This document shows positions 1 to 4,595 of a DNA stretch of 5,364 nt, piece by piece. This DNA is from Spirochaetales bacterium (GTDB taxonomy: Bacteria > Spirochaetota > Spirochaetia > DSM-16054 > Sediminispirochaetaceae): the NCBI GenBank assembly GCA_021767325.1, contig JAASTM010000205.1, forward strand, positions 1 through 5,364, written 5' to 3'. A program made the position numbers and the translations under genes. How positions within the stretch are numbered: the first letter of the stretch is position 1; every line of letters begins with the position of its first letter. The notes below the pieces were generated by a model that had not been told where the DNA came from, searched no databases, and saw nothing but the letters and a program-made list of their open reading frames with translations.

Positions 1-104
1 CTCTGATCAATAGATTTTTGAAAGATGTCTTTATCTTCCCAAAATTTCAGGATGTTTTCTTCCATTTGCGGAAAATTCACTTTTGGGTCAACAGGCTTAT
101 ACAA
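1..104 (-). CDS. ileS: Isoleucyl-tRNA synthetase, N-terminal 34 codons only (rest beyond the window)
   Basis: IleS charges tRNA-Ile with isoleucine in the cytoplasm. The minus strand encodes LYKPVDPKVNFPQMEENI followed by LKFWEDKDIFQKSIDQ. This 'VNFP..EE.IL.FW...DIF.KS' pattern is typical of the extreme N-terminus of IleS in the eukaryote-like clade that spirochetes carry; the family assignment is from memory of the motif. The start is taken as TTG (104-102), because an AGGAGG Shine-Dalgarno (115-110) sits 5 nt upstream and the conserved sequence begins two codons later. The first in-frame ATG is codon 14, inside the conserved stretch, so it is unlikely to be the start. The HIGH and KMSKS motifs and the editing domain lie outside the window. 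The gene diverges from flaB and has its own promoter. The main uncertainty is that only 34 residues are visible. Confidence 0.85.
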   Translation of the reverse strand, partial: MYKPVDPKVNFPQMEENILKFWEDKDIFQKSIDQ

Positions 105-137
105 AACTTCCTCCTCAGATATCCCCGTTATATGCGC

Positions 138-173
138 TGAAAGCATTCTAGGGAGAGGGACTGCCAGTGTCAA
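138..173 (-). promoter_or_regulatory. Sigma-70-type promoter of ileS
   Basis: On the minus strand a perfect -35 TTGACA (173-168) is followed by a 17-nt spacer and a -10 TAGAAT (150-145, 5 of 6 matches). The predicted +1 is near 138, giving a leader of about 34 nt that contains the AGGAGG at 115-110. That is too short for a T-box, so ileS is probably not under T-box control here. The call rests on sequence match only. Confidence 0.7.
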
Positions 174-219
174 GACATGGGGCCTTTTCCGTCTTTTTCA
201 TCGCTTTTTAAGAAAGTGC

Positions 220-246
220 TAAAGCGCTTTTTCCAGAGGCCGAAAA
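220..246 (+). promoter_or_regulatory. FliA (sigma-28) promoter of flaB
   Basis: TAAA (220-223), exactly 15 nt, then GCCGAAAA (239-246). The flagellar sigma-28 consensus is TAAA-N15-GCCGATAA, so this is a match with one substitution in the -10 element. The predicted +1 is near 253, which leaves a leader of about 55 nt before the flaB ATG. No competing sigma-70 promoter is obvious between it and flaB. This fits late-class flagellar control of a filament gene. Confidence 0.82.
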
Positions 247-257
247 TTGATAATGAG

Positions 258-275
258 GCAGACAAGGATGTCTGC
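258..275 (+). promoter_or_regulatory. Candidate CsrA-binding hairpin in the flaB leader
   Basis: A perfect 7-bp stem, GCAGACA (258-264) with TGTCTGC (269-275), closes an AGGA tetraloop (265-268). The core ACAAGGATGT reproduces the CsrA SELEX consensus RUACARGGAUGU at all but one position. It also has the expected geometry, with the GGA in the loop and the flanking AC/GU paired. It lies about 35 nt upstream of the flaB start, within the predicted FliA transcript. CsrA represses flagellin translation in Bacillus subtilis (hag) and Borrelia burgdorferi (flaB) from leader sites. CsrA binding in this organism is inferred. Confidence 0.65.
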
Positions 276-288
276 ACACTTATTCGTA

Positions 289-306
289 CTATTCAAGGAG
301 GAATAG
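289..306 (+). promoter_or_regulatory. flaB Shine-Dalgarno presented in a hairpin loop (candidate second CsrA site)
   Basis: CTATTC (289-294) pairs perfectly with GAATAG (301-306), leaving AAGGAG (295-300) in the loop. The Shine-Dalgarno AAGGAGG (295-301) therefore sits almost wholly in the loop, 8 nt before the ATG at 310. An alternative longer pairing, 287-294 with 301-310 and a two-base bulge, would reach the first base of the start codon. A loop GGA overlapping the ribosome-binding site is the usual second site in dual-site CsrA repression. The sequence and pairing are directly visible; the regulatory role is inferred. Confidence 0.55.
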
Positions 307-309
307 AGT

Positions 310-1182
310 ATGATTATTAATCACAACATGAGCGCCATTTTTGCCCAACGCCAGAACAAGTTCAACAACTGGGAAGTAAGCAAGAACATGGAAAAGCTGT
401 CATCCGGCCTGAGAATCAACCGTGCCGGCGACGATGCATCCGGACTGGCAGTGTCAGAGAAGATGCGGGCTCAAATTCGCGGCCTCCATCAGGCCCAGCG
501 CAATACCGAAAACGGTATCTCTTTCATTCAGACCACCGAAGGGTATCTCCAGGAAAGTCAGGACATCCTGCACCGGATGCGGGAACTGGCCGTACAGAGT
601 TCAAACGGTGTTTACACGGATGAAGACCGCATGCAGATCCAGGTCGAAATCAGCCAGCTGGTTGATGAAGTCAACCGAATTGCCAGCCACGCCCAGTTCA
701 ACGGTATGAACATGCTGACCGGCCGTTTCGCCGCCGAAAGCGGAGAAAACGCGGTAACCGCCAGCATGTGGCTGCACATCGGTGCCAACATGGATCAGCG
801 CGAGCGGGTGTACATCGGTACCATGACCGCGCAGGGACTCGGCATCCAGGGCGCCGGCGACATGCCGCATGCCGCCAGCTTCATCTCTATGTCGACTCCC
901 GACAAAGCCAACATCTCGATCTCCGTAATCGACAGCGCTTTGCGGAAAGTCAACAAGCAGCGCGCCGATCTCGGTGCCTACCAGAACCGCCTCGAACACG
1001 CCTCCCGCGGACTCCTGGTGGGTGCGGAAAACCTGCAGGCCGCCGAATCTCAGATTCGCGACGCCGACATGGCTGCCGAGATGGTGGAATACACCAAGAA
1101 CCAGATTCTGGTTCAGTCCTCCACCGCTATGCTGGCCCAGGCCAACCAGAAGACCCAGTCGGTACTGCAGCTCCTGCAGTAG
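310..1182 (+). CDS. flaB: Periplasmic flagellar filament core protein FlaB (flagellin)
   Basis: This 290-residue protein is a class B flagellin of the spirochetal periplasmic flagellum. It is exported by the flagellar type III system, so it has no signal peptide, and it polymerises as the filament core. The N-terminal D0/D1 region (1-140) contains [14 protein letters not shown], then [20 protein letters not shown] (27-46), and [12 protein letters not shown] (89-100), which carries the Arg-Glu-Leu segment equivalent to the TLR5-recognised part of enteric flagellins. The middle (about 141-200) is short and includes [14 protein letters not shown] (151-164), typical of FlaB. There are no inserted D2/D3 domains. 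The C-terminal D1/D0 region ends with [17 protein letters not shown] (264-280) and a Leu-rich tail. Length fits treponemal FlaB proteins. ATG 310 follows AAGGAGG by 8 nt. It is transcribed alone between a FliA promoter and a terminator. Spirochetes often have several flaB copies, so the paralogue number cannot be assigned. Confidence 0.97.
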   Translation: MIINHNMSAIFAQRQNKFNNWEVSKNMEKLSSGLRINRAGDDASGLAVSEKMRAQIRGLHQAQRNTENGISFIQTTEGYLQESQDILHRMRELAVQSSNGVYTDEDRMQIQVEISQLVDEVNRIASHAQFNGMNMLTGRFAAESGENAVTASMWLHIGANMDQRERVYIGTMTAQGLGIQGAGDMPHAASFISMSTPDKANISISVIDSALRKVNKQRADLGAYQNRLEHASRGLLVGAENLQAAESQIRDADMAAEMVEYTKNQILVQSSTAMLAQANQKTQSVLQLLQ

Positions 1183-1230
1183 TATGAGCCGCACGAGCTC
1201 AGACAGCTCAGGGCTCTTAAGCTCAATTAT

Positions 1231-1262
1231 AAAAACCGTCCGCTTGCCGGACGGTTTTTTTT
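1231..1262 (+). terminator. Intrinsic terminator of flaB
   Basis: A GC-rich stem, CCGTCCG (1236-1242) with CGGACGG (1248-1254), has a 5-nt loop and runs straight into eight T residues (1255-1262). An A5 tract before the stem can extend pairing into the T tract. It begins 48 nt after the flaB stop and ends 18 nt before the next start codon. Confidence 0.92.
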
Positions 1263-1280
1263 ATGCTTTTATAAGAGGTA

Positions 1281-2657
1281 ATGAACAAACTGAACAAGCT
1301 TAGGCTGCCCAAAATAGTAAAAGAGTTCGGAGTGATTTTTCATCGGCACGATTTCAACTGTTATCTGGTCGGCGGTGCTGTCAGGAATATGGTCCTGGGG
1401 CACAAACCCACCGATTACGACTTTGCCACCGACGCCGAACCGCAGCAGGTCATGCAGATATTCCGCTCCGTCATCCCCACCGGCATCAAACACGGCACGG
1501 TCACGGTTATATTCAAAGGTCATCACTTCGAGGTGACCACCTTCCGGGTCGAAGGCACGTACAGCAACGCCCGTCATCCGGATGAAATCCACTTCACCCC
1601 CGACCTGTTCGAAGACCTCAAGCGGCGGGACTTTACCATCAACTCGATGGCGGTTCATCTGGTCGACGGCTCGCTGGTGGATCCGCACGAGGGGCAAAAG
1701 GATCTCAAACAGAAACTGGTCCGGGCCATCGGTATGCCGGCCGAGCGCTTCCGGGAAGACGGGCTGCGGCTGCTGCGGGCCTGCCGCTTTGCCGCCCAGC
1801 TCGAGTTCACTATTGAAGATGAAACCCACCAGGCCATGACTGAAACGGTTGGCACAATATCCCAGGTATCCGCCGAACGCATCCGCGACGAACTGGTGAA
1901 AATGCTGGCTGCCGAGCGCCCCTCAATCGGCCTGCGTATCATGGAGGAGACCGGCCTGCTGCGGCTGATCCTTCCGGAACTCGCCGACTGTCGCGGGGTC
2001 GACCAGGGCGGGTTCCACTCTTTCGACGTACTCGACCACTCGCTGCTGGCCTGCGACGGGGCACCGCGGGACAATACAACCGTCCGGCTGGCCGCACTTC
2101 TGCATGATATCGGCAAAGCTACTGCAGTACGGACCGATGAGGAAGGCGGCATATCCTTTCACCGCCACGAGCAGGACTCCGAGGAAATGTGCCACGCTAT
2201 CATGCGGCGTCTCAAATTCTCGAAGGAAGAGGAGAAAAATGTATGTCACCTGGTGGCCCAGCACATGTTCAACTATACCCCGGAATGGTCCGACGGAGCG
2301 GTACGCCGGTTCATAGCCCGGGTCGGAGAGGAGCACCTGCCGAATCTGTTCGATCTGCGGATTGCAGATCAATACGGGATGCACGGGCTGCGGCCGCGTA
2401 GAGACAGCCTCACACCGCTGCGCGATCGGATCAATGCGGTGCTGTCCCAGGAAAACGCGCTGTCGATACGGGATCTGGCGGTAAACGGACACATCCTCTC
2501 CGAGGAGGCCGGTATTCCGAAGGGACCGGAGATGGGGGTGGTTCTGGAACATTTGCTGGAAACTGTAATGGACGATCCGTCCATGAATACAAAAGAAAAG
2601 CTTCTGGCACTGGCCAGAAGCTTCTACGCTACTTACTTAAAAGAAGAAAAAGGCTAA
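1281..2657 (+). CDS. CCA tRNA nucleotidyltransferase / poly(A) polymerase family protein
   Basis: This 458-residue class II nucleotidyltransferase most likely adds or repairs the CCA 3' end of tRNAs in the cytoplasm, using CTP and ATP. The head domain starts with YLVGGAVRNMVLG (28-40) and the metal-binding pair D45 and D47 in TDYDFATD. HGTVTV (71-76) and RRDFTIN (115-121) follow. The nucleotide-selecting EDxxR motif is E159-D160-G-L-R163, and it continues into LLRACRFAAQLEF. An RNA-binding helical region comes next. Then there is an HD domain with H253 and HDIGK (275-279), and a C-terminal NGHILSEEAGIPKGPEMG segment (402-419) typical of HD-containing CCA enzymes. Poly(A) polymerases share these domains, so a pure PAP or a divided CC- or A-adding role cannot be excluded. 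ATG 1281 is preceded by AAGAGG only 2 nt away, an unusually tight spacing. The stop overlaps the convergent rnc stop by 4 bp. Confidence 0.9.
   Translation: MNKLNKLRLPKIVKEFGVIFHRHDFNCYLVGGAVRNMVLGHKPTDYDFATDAEPQQVMQIFRSVIPTGIKHGTVTVIFKGHHFEVTTFRVEGTYSNARHPDEIHFTPDLFEDLKRRDFTINSMAVHLVDGSLVDPHEGQKDLKQKLVRAIGMPAERFREDGLRLLRACRFAAQLEFTIEDETHQAMTETVGTISQVSAERIRDELVKMLAAERPSIGLRIMEETGLLRLILPELADCRGVDQGGFHSFDVLDHSLLACDGAPRDNTTVRLAALLHDIGKATAVRTDEEGGISFHRHEQDSEEMCHAIMRRLKFSKEEEKNVCHLVAQHMFNYTPEWSDGAVRRFIARVGEEHLPNLFDLRIADQYGMHGLRPRRDSLTPLRDRINAVLSQENALSIRDLAVNGHILSEEAGIPKGPEMGVVLEHLLETVMDDPSMNTKEKLLALARSFYATYLKEEKG
2590..2623 (-). terminator. Intrinsic terminator of the rpmF-acpP-rnc transcript, inside the opposing coding sequence
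   Basis: A perfect 11-bp stem, AAGCTTCTGGC (2598-2608) with GCCAGAAGCTT (2613-2623), has a 4-nt loop. Read on the minus strand, the stem is followed directly by TTCTTTTG, a U-rich tract. On the plus strand no T tract follows, so it should be directional and end transcripts coming from rnc. It sits 31 nt past the rnc stop, within codons near 440-448 of the convergent nucleotidyltransferase gene. Termination efficiency is not known from sequence. Confidence 0.72.
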
Positions 2658-3457
2658 CTTTTTTTGACCCTTTCCGGAGTCCTTTTACGCTTTTTATTCG
2701 TTTTTTCGTGTTCTTCGGTCAGAGCCTGATAGGCAATGCCAGCGGCGTGCTGCTCAGCTTCTTTCTTGTTCTTGCCCTTACCGGGACCGTATGCCTTCCC
2801 TTCAACAGTAACCTCAATCCAGAAAGTCCTGTCATGGTCAGGACCGGTTTTCTTCACCAGAGAATAACGCGGGTAACTCTTGTACTTCTTTTGTACAAAC
2901 TCCTGCAGAAGGGTCTTGTAATCCTTCTTGTGCTTATTCTCCAGCACCTTGTTGATCTCCGGAATGAGATACTTCAAAATGAAGGTTCTGGAAGCCTTGA
3001 AGCCTGAATCAAGGTAATATGCGCCAATTATGGCTTCCATACAGTCGGCTAAAATCGCCTTTTTCGATCTTCCCCCCGAGTACTCTTCACCCTTCCCTAT
3101 CAGGATAAAGTTGTCAACTTTGATACCTTTCGCAATTTCTGCCAGGCTATCCTCACTGACAACAAAAGATTTCACCCGGGCGAGATCACCTTCGGCGCGG
3201 TCGGTTAAGGTACAGTACAGATATTCACTGACCACCAGGCCGAGTACGCTGTCTCCGAGAAACTCAAGCTTTTCATTGTTGCTGATTTCTCCGCCACTCT
3301 CATTCGCATACGAGCGGTGAGAAAAAGCAAGGTTCAGGAGCTCAAGCTTCCTGAACCTTATTCCAATATGCTTTTCAAACAGTTGCAGTTCTTTTTTACG
3401 CTCTTGATCGATTGGCGGAGCGTTGACTACATTTTGCGCTTTTGGTAAAAGACCCAC
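2654..3457 (-). CDS. rnc: Ribonuclease III
   Basis: RNase III cleaves double-stranded RNA in rRNA precursors and structured mRNAs. The 267-residue protein has an endonuclease domain (about 22-172) with the signature NEKLEFLGDSVLG (61-73). The catalytic acids E65 and D69 match E. coli E41 and D45, and DCMEAIIGAYYLD (138-150) supplies D138 and E141. A double-stranded RNA-binding domain follows (about 179-247), with GPDHDRTFWIEV and the GKGKNKKEAEQHAA helix. It is longer than the E. coli enzyme (226 aa), with extra residues before the core and a very basic tail ending KKRKRTPERVKKS. The start is GTG (3457-3455), with only AGGG 2 nt upstream as a ribosome site. It begins 17 nt after the acpP stop, so translational coupling is likely. 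No other good start codon lies before the conserved core. Confidence 0.96.
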   Translation of the reverse strand: MGLLPKAQNVVNAPPIDQERKKELQLFEKHIGIRFRKLELLNLAFSHRSYANESGGEISNNEKLEFLGDSVLGLVVSEYLYCTLTDRAEGDLARVKSFVVSEDSLAEIAKGIKVDNFILIGKGEEYSGGRSKKAILADCMEAIIGAYYLDSGFKASRTFILKYLIPEINKVLENKHKKDYKTLLQEFVQKKYKSYPRYSLVKKTGPDHDRTFWIEVTVEGKAYGPGKGKNKKEAEQHAAGIAYQALTEEHEKTNKKRKRTPERVKKS

Positions 3458-3466
3458 GTCCCTACC

Positions 3467-3480
3467 GCTATTCGCTATTC
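3467..3480. repeat. Tandem 7-bp duplication at the acpP stop / rnc leader
   Basis: GCTATTC occurs twice in immediate tandem (3467-3473 and 3474-3480); on the coding strand it is GAATAGC twice. The first coding-strand copy contains the acpP stop codon and the second fills the acpP-rnc gap just before the weak AGGG. It looks like a small slippage duplication that sets the spacing between the two genes. Confidence 0.6.
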
Positions 3481-3714
3481 TTTTGTCTGAGTCTTGAGAA
3501 ACTCTACAGCGTCGCCTACCGTTTCGAATTCGTTAGCCTTTTCGTCGGGAATGGTAATTCCCATTTCTTCTTCAATCGCGTAGACAAGTTCGTAGGTATC
3601 AAGGCTGTCGGCTCCGAGATCCTGCCGGAAAGAAGCCTCGGGTTTGATTTTTTCCTCTTCAACCTCAAGCTTTTCGGCAATAAGTTTCTTTACCTTTTCA
3701 AACACTTCGTCCAT
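3475..3714 (-). CDS. acpP: Acyl carrier protein
   Basis: ACP carries growing acyl chains as thioesters on a 4'-phosphopantetheine arm during fatty acid synthesis. The 79-residue acidic protein has the expected four-helix ACP pattern and the modification motif GADSLDTYEL, with the prosthetic-group serine at position 37. The following helix, LVYAIEEEMGITIPDEKA, matches the partner-recognition helix II region. Length is normal for the family. ATG 3714 has a clear AAGGAG (3726-3721) 6 nt upstream. It lies 26 nt after rpmF and 17 nt before rnc, all on the same strand, so the three are probably one transcript. Elsewhere acpP commonly sits beside fab genes; none are visible here. The apo-protein needs AcpS, which is not in the window. 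Confidence 0.97.
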   Translation of the reverse strand: MDEVFEKVKKLIAEKLEVEEEKIKPEASFRQDLGADSLDTYELVYAIEEEMGITIPDEKANEFETVGDAVEFLKTQTKE

Positions 3715-3740
3715 AACTATCTCCTTATTGTTCTTGAGTA

Positions 3741-3920
3741 TTATTCAAGATCTAATACTTGGCGACCCCGGTATGATCCGCATTTGGAACACACGCGATG
3801 GGGAAGCACAAGGTTACCGCAGGAACTACATGCAACCAAGCCGGGGGCGGAGCGCTTCATATTGATCGCTTTCCGTCGTCTGCTTCGTGCTTTTGAGGCT
3901 CTACTTTTAGGTACTGCCAT
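3741..3920 (-). CDS. rpmF: Large-subunit ribosomal protein L32 (bL32), zinc-ribbon form
   Basis: This short 59-residue gene encodes bL32, a small basic protein of the 50S subunit. It starts MAVPKSRASKARSRRRKA, which is the typical bL32 N-terminus, continues with a basic linker, and then has a four-cysteine zinc ribbon: C31-S-S-C34 and C44-S-K-C47. The presence of all four cysteines marks the C+ (zinc-binding) form, not the zinc-independent paralogue. The protein ends RGRQVLDLE. ATG 3920-3918 is preceded by AGAGG (3933-3929) at 8 nt, and the stop TAA is 3743-3741. It is the first gene after its own predicted promoter and is followed by acpP after 26 nt. The translation was read by hand from the minus strand with no interruption. 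Confidence 0.96.
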   Translation of the reverse strand: MAVPKSRASKARSRRRKAINMKRSAPGLVACSSCGNLVLPHRVCSKCGSYRGRQVLDLE

Positions 3921-3951
3921 ATCAAAAACCTCTCAATTTCTTGATTTATAG

Positions 3952-3987
3952 TCAAATGAACATAACTTAATACAGATCAATTGTCAA
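3952..3987 (-). promoter_or_regulatory. Predicted promoter of rpmF-acpP-rnc, overlapping the end of coaD
   Basis: On the minus strand a perfect TTGACA (3987-3982) lies in the last codons of coaD. It is followed by 17 nt and TATGTT (3964-3959, 4 of 6 matches to TATAAT). The predicted +1 is near 3952, giving a leader of about 31 nt that includes the rpmF ribosome site. Read-through from coaD across the 56-nt gap is also possible, since no terminator is seen between coaD and rpmF. Confidence 0.55.
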
Positions 3988-4465
3988 CTCCCCTCAGCTT
4001 CTGACGCAGGGCATCAGCTACCTGAGGAGGAACCATGGTCGACAGATCTCCGTCGTACATAGCTATCTCTTTTATCGCAGAGGAGCGTAGTACAAAATAT
4101 TTGGGGTCGGTAGGCATAAACATAATTTCCAGGTCGGGCCGCAGCTCCTTATTGGTCATAGCCAGCTCAAACTCATATCCGAAATCCGCCAGCGCCCGAA
4201 CACCCCGCAGCATTACTTTCGCTCCGGTTTCCACTGCGTAATCGACAATCAAGCGATGCCATAGATGCACCTCAACGTTCTCATACGGCTCCAGAAGCTG
4301 TTCCATCATCTCCAGCCTCTCTTCCGGAGTGAACAGAGTTTTCTTGGCCTGATTGACTGCTATCACAACGTGCAGTACCTCGAATATCTTTGCCGCGCGG
4401 GCAATTAGGTTCAGATGTCCGTTGGTCGGCGGATCGAATGTCCCAGGAAAAATCGCTTTCTGCAT
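3977..4465 (-). CDS. coaD: Phosphopantetheine adenylyltransferase (PPAT)
   Basis: CoaD joins ATP and 4'-phosphopantetheine to give dephospho-CoA, the penultimate step of CoA synthesis. From ATG 4465 the protein has 162 residues, close to the E. coli enzyme (159). It opens MQKAIFPGTFDPPTNGHL, containing the T/HxGH nucleotidyltransferase motif as TNGH (14-17). Further family landmarks are LRGVRALADFGYEFELA (86-102) and the phosphate-binding segment FVLRSSAIKEIA (124-135), where the usual ISS(S/T) reads LRSSA. The frame stays open 23 codons further, to an ATG at 4534, but that extension is not part of the family. The predicted promoter lies within it, so 4465 is preferred. No Shine-Dalgarno precedes ATG 4465, consistent with a leaderless message. 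It is followed by rpmF after 56 nt. Its product ultimately supplies the prosthetic group of the ACP encoded nearby. Confidence 0.96.
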   Translation of the reverse strand: MQKAIFPGTFDPPTNGHLNLIARAAKIFEVLHVVIAVNQAKKTLFTPEERLEMMEQLLEPYENVEVHLWHRLIVDYAVETGAKVMLRGVRALADFGYEFELAMTNKELRPDLEIMFMPTDPKYFVLRSSAIKEIAMYDGDLSTMVPPQVADALRQKLRGVDN

Positions 4466-4500
4466 AGGGAAAGTGTAATAGTGGAGCACTATCTGGTCAA
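4465..4500 (-). promoter_or_regulatory. Predicted coaD promoter placing +1 at the start codon
   Basis: The minus strand has TTGACC (4500-4495), a 17-nt spacer, and TACACT (4477-4472, 4 of 6 matches). The -10 ends 6 nt before the ATG, so the standard +1 falls on the A of the ATG at 4465. There is no purine-rich ribosome site in between (the bases are TTCCCT). This predicts a leaderless coaD mRNA. The hexamers are visible; the start point is inferred. Confidence 0.5.
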
Positions 4501-4540
4501 GGCAGTTCTTAATGTTGTTCTGGTTGTTTCCCATTAGCCT

Positions 4541-4594
4541 GTTTTTCTAAAAATAGTTTTGACAAAGTACCCGCACATAGATACACTTGATATT
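4541..4594 (+). promoter_or_regulatory. Predicted promoter of the lipoprotein gene, also leaderless or nearly so
   Basis: A perfect TTGACA (4559-4564) is followed by 17 nt and TACACT (4582-4587), the same -10 hexamer and spacing as the divergent coaD promoter. An A/T-rich stretch just upstream (4541-4558) could act as an UP element. The expected +1 is near 4594, 2 nt before ATG 4596, and no Shine-Dalgarno is present. Confidence 0.6.
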
Positions 4595-4595
4595 G

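Noticed and set aside
25..222. Plus-strand open frame of 65 codons
   Set aside because: It lies opposite the ileS start and its promoter, has no ribosome site, and its residues look like random translation. The minus strand gives a recognisable IleS N-terminus.
213..230. Hairpin AAAGTGC / GCGCTTT with TAAA loop upstream of flaB
   Set aside because: It overlaps the FliA -35 element and lies upstream of the predicted +1, so it would not be in the flaB transcript. It is likely incidental to the promoter sequence.
105..309. T-box or riboswitch in the ileS-flaB gap
   Set aside because: The predicted ileS leader is only about 34 nt, and no T-box sequence, specifier loop or antiterminator pairing is visible.
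601..1194. Long minus-strand frame opposite flaB (197 codons)
   Set aside because: It is a mirror of the flaB codon pattern with no recognisable domain. flaB on the plus strand is certain.
1269..1829. Minus-strand frames opposite the nucleotidyltransferase gene (also 1655-2152 and 1923-2552)
   Set aside because: They are in GC-rich coding DNA where opposite frames stay open by composition. No motifs or ribosome sites were seen.
2647..2665. AAAAAG...CTTTTTTT as a terminator for the nucleotidyltransferase gene
   Set aside because: The stem would be almost all A-T (5 A-T pairs and one G-C), too weak to call. No convincing plus-strand terminator was found after 2657.
3442..3951. Plus-strand frame of 169 codons across acpP and rpmF
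   Set aside because: It is antisense to two confidently identified genes and matches nothing recognisable.
4466..4534. A 23-residue N-terminal extension of CoaD from ATG 4534
   Set aside because: CoaD proteins begin at the MQKAIFPGTFDP-type sequence. The extension has only a weak AGG upstream and contains the predicted promoter hexamers.
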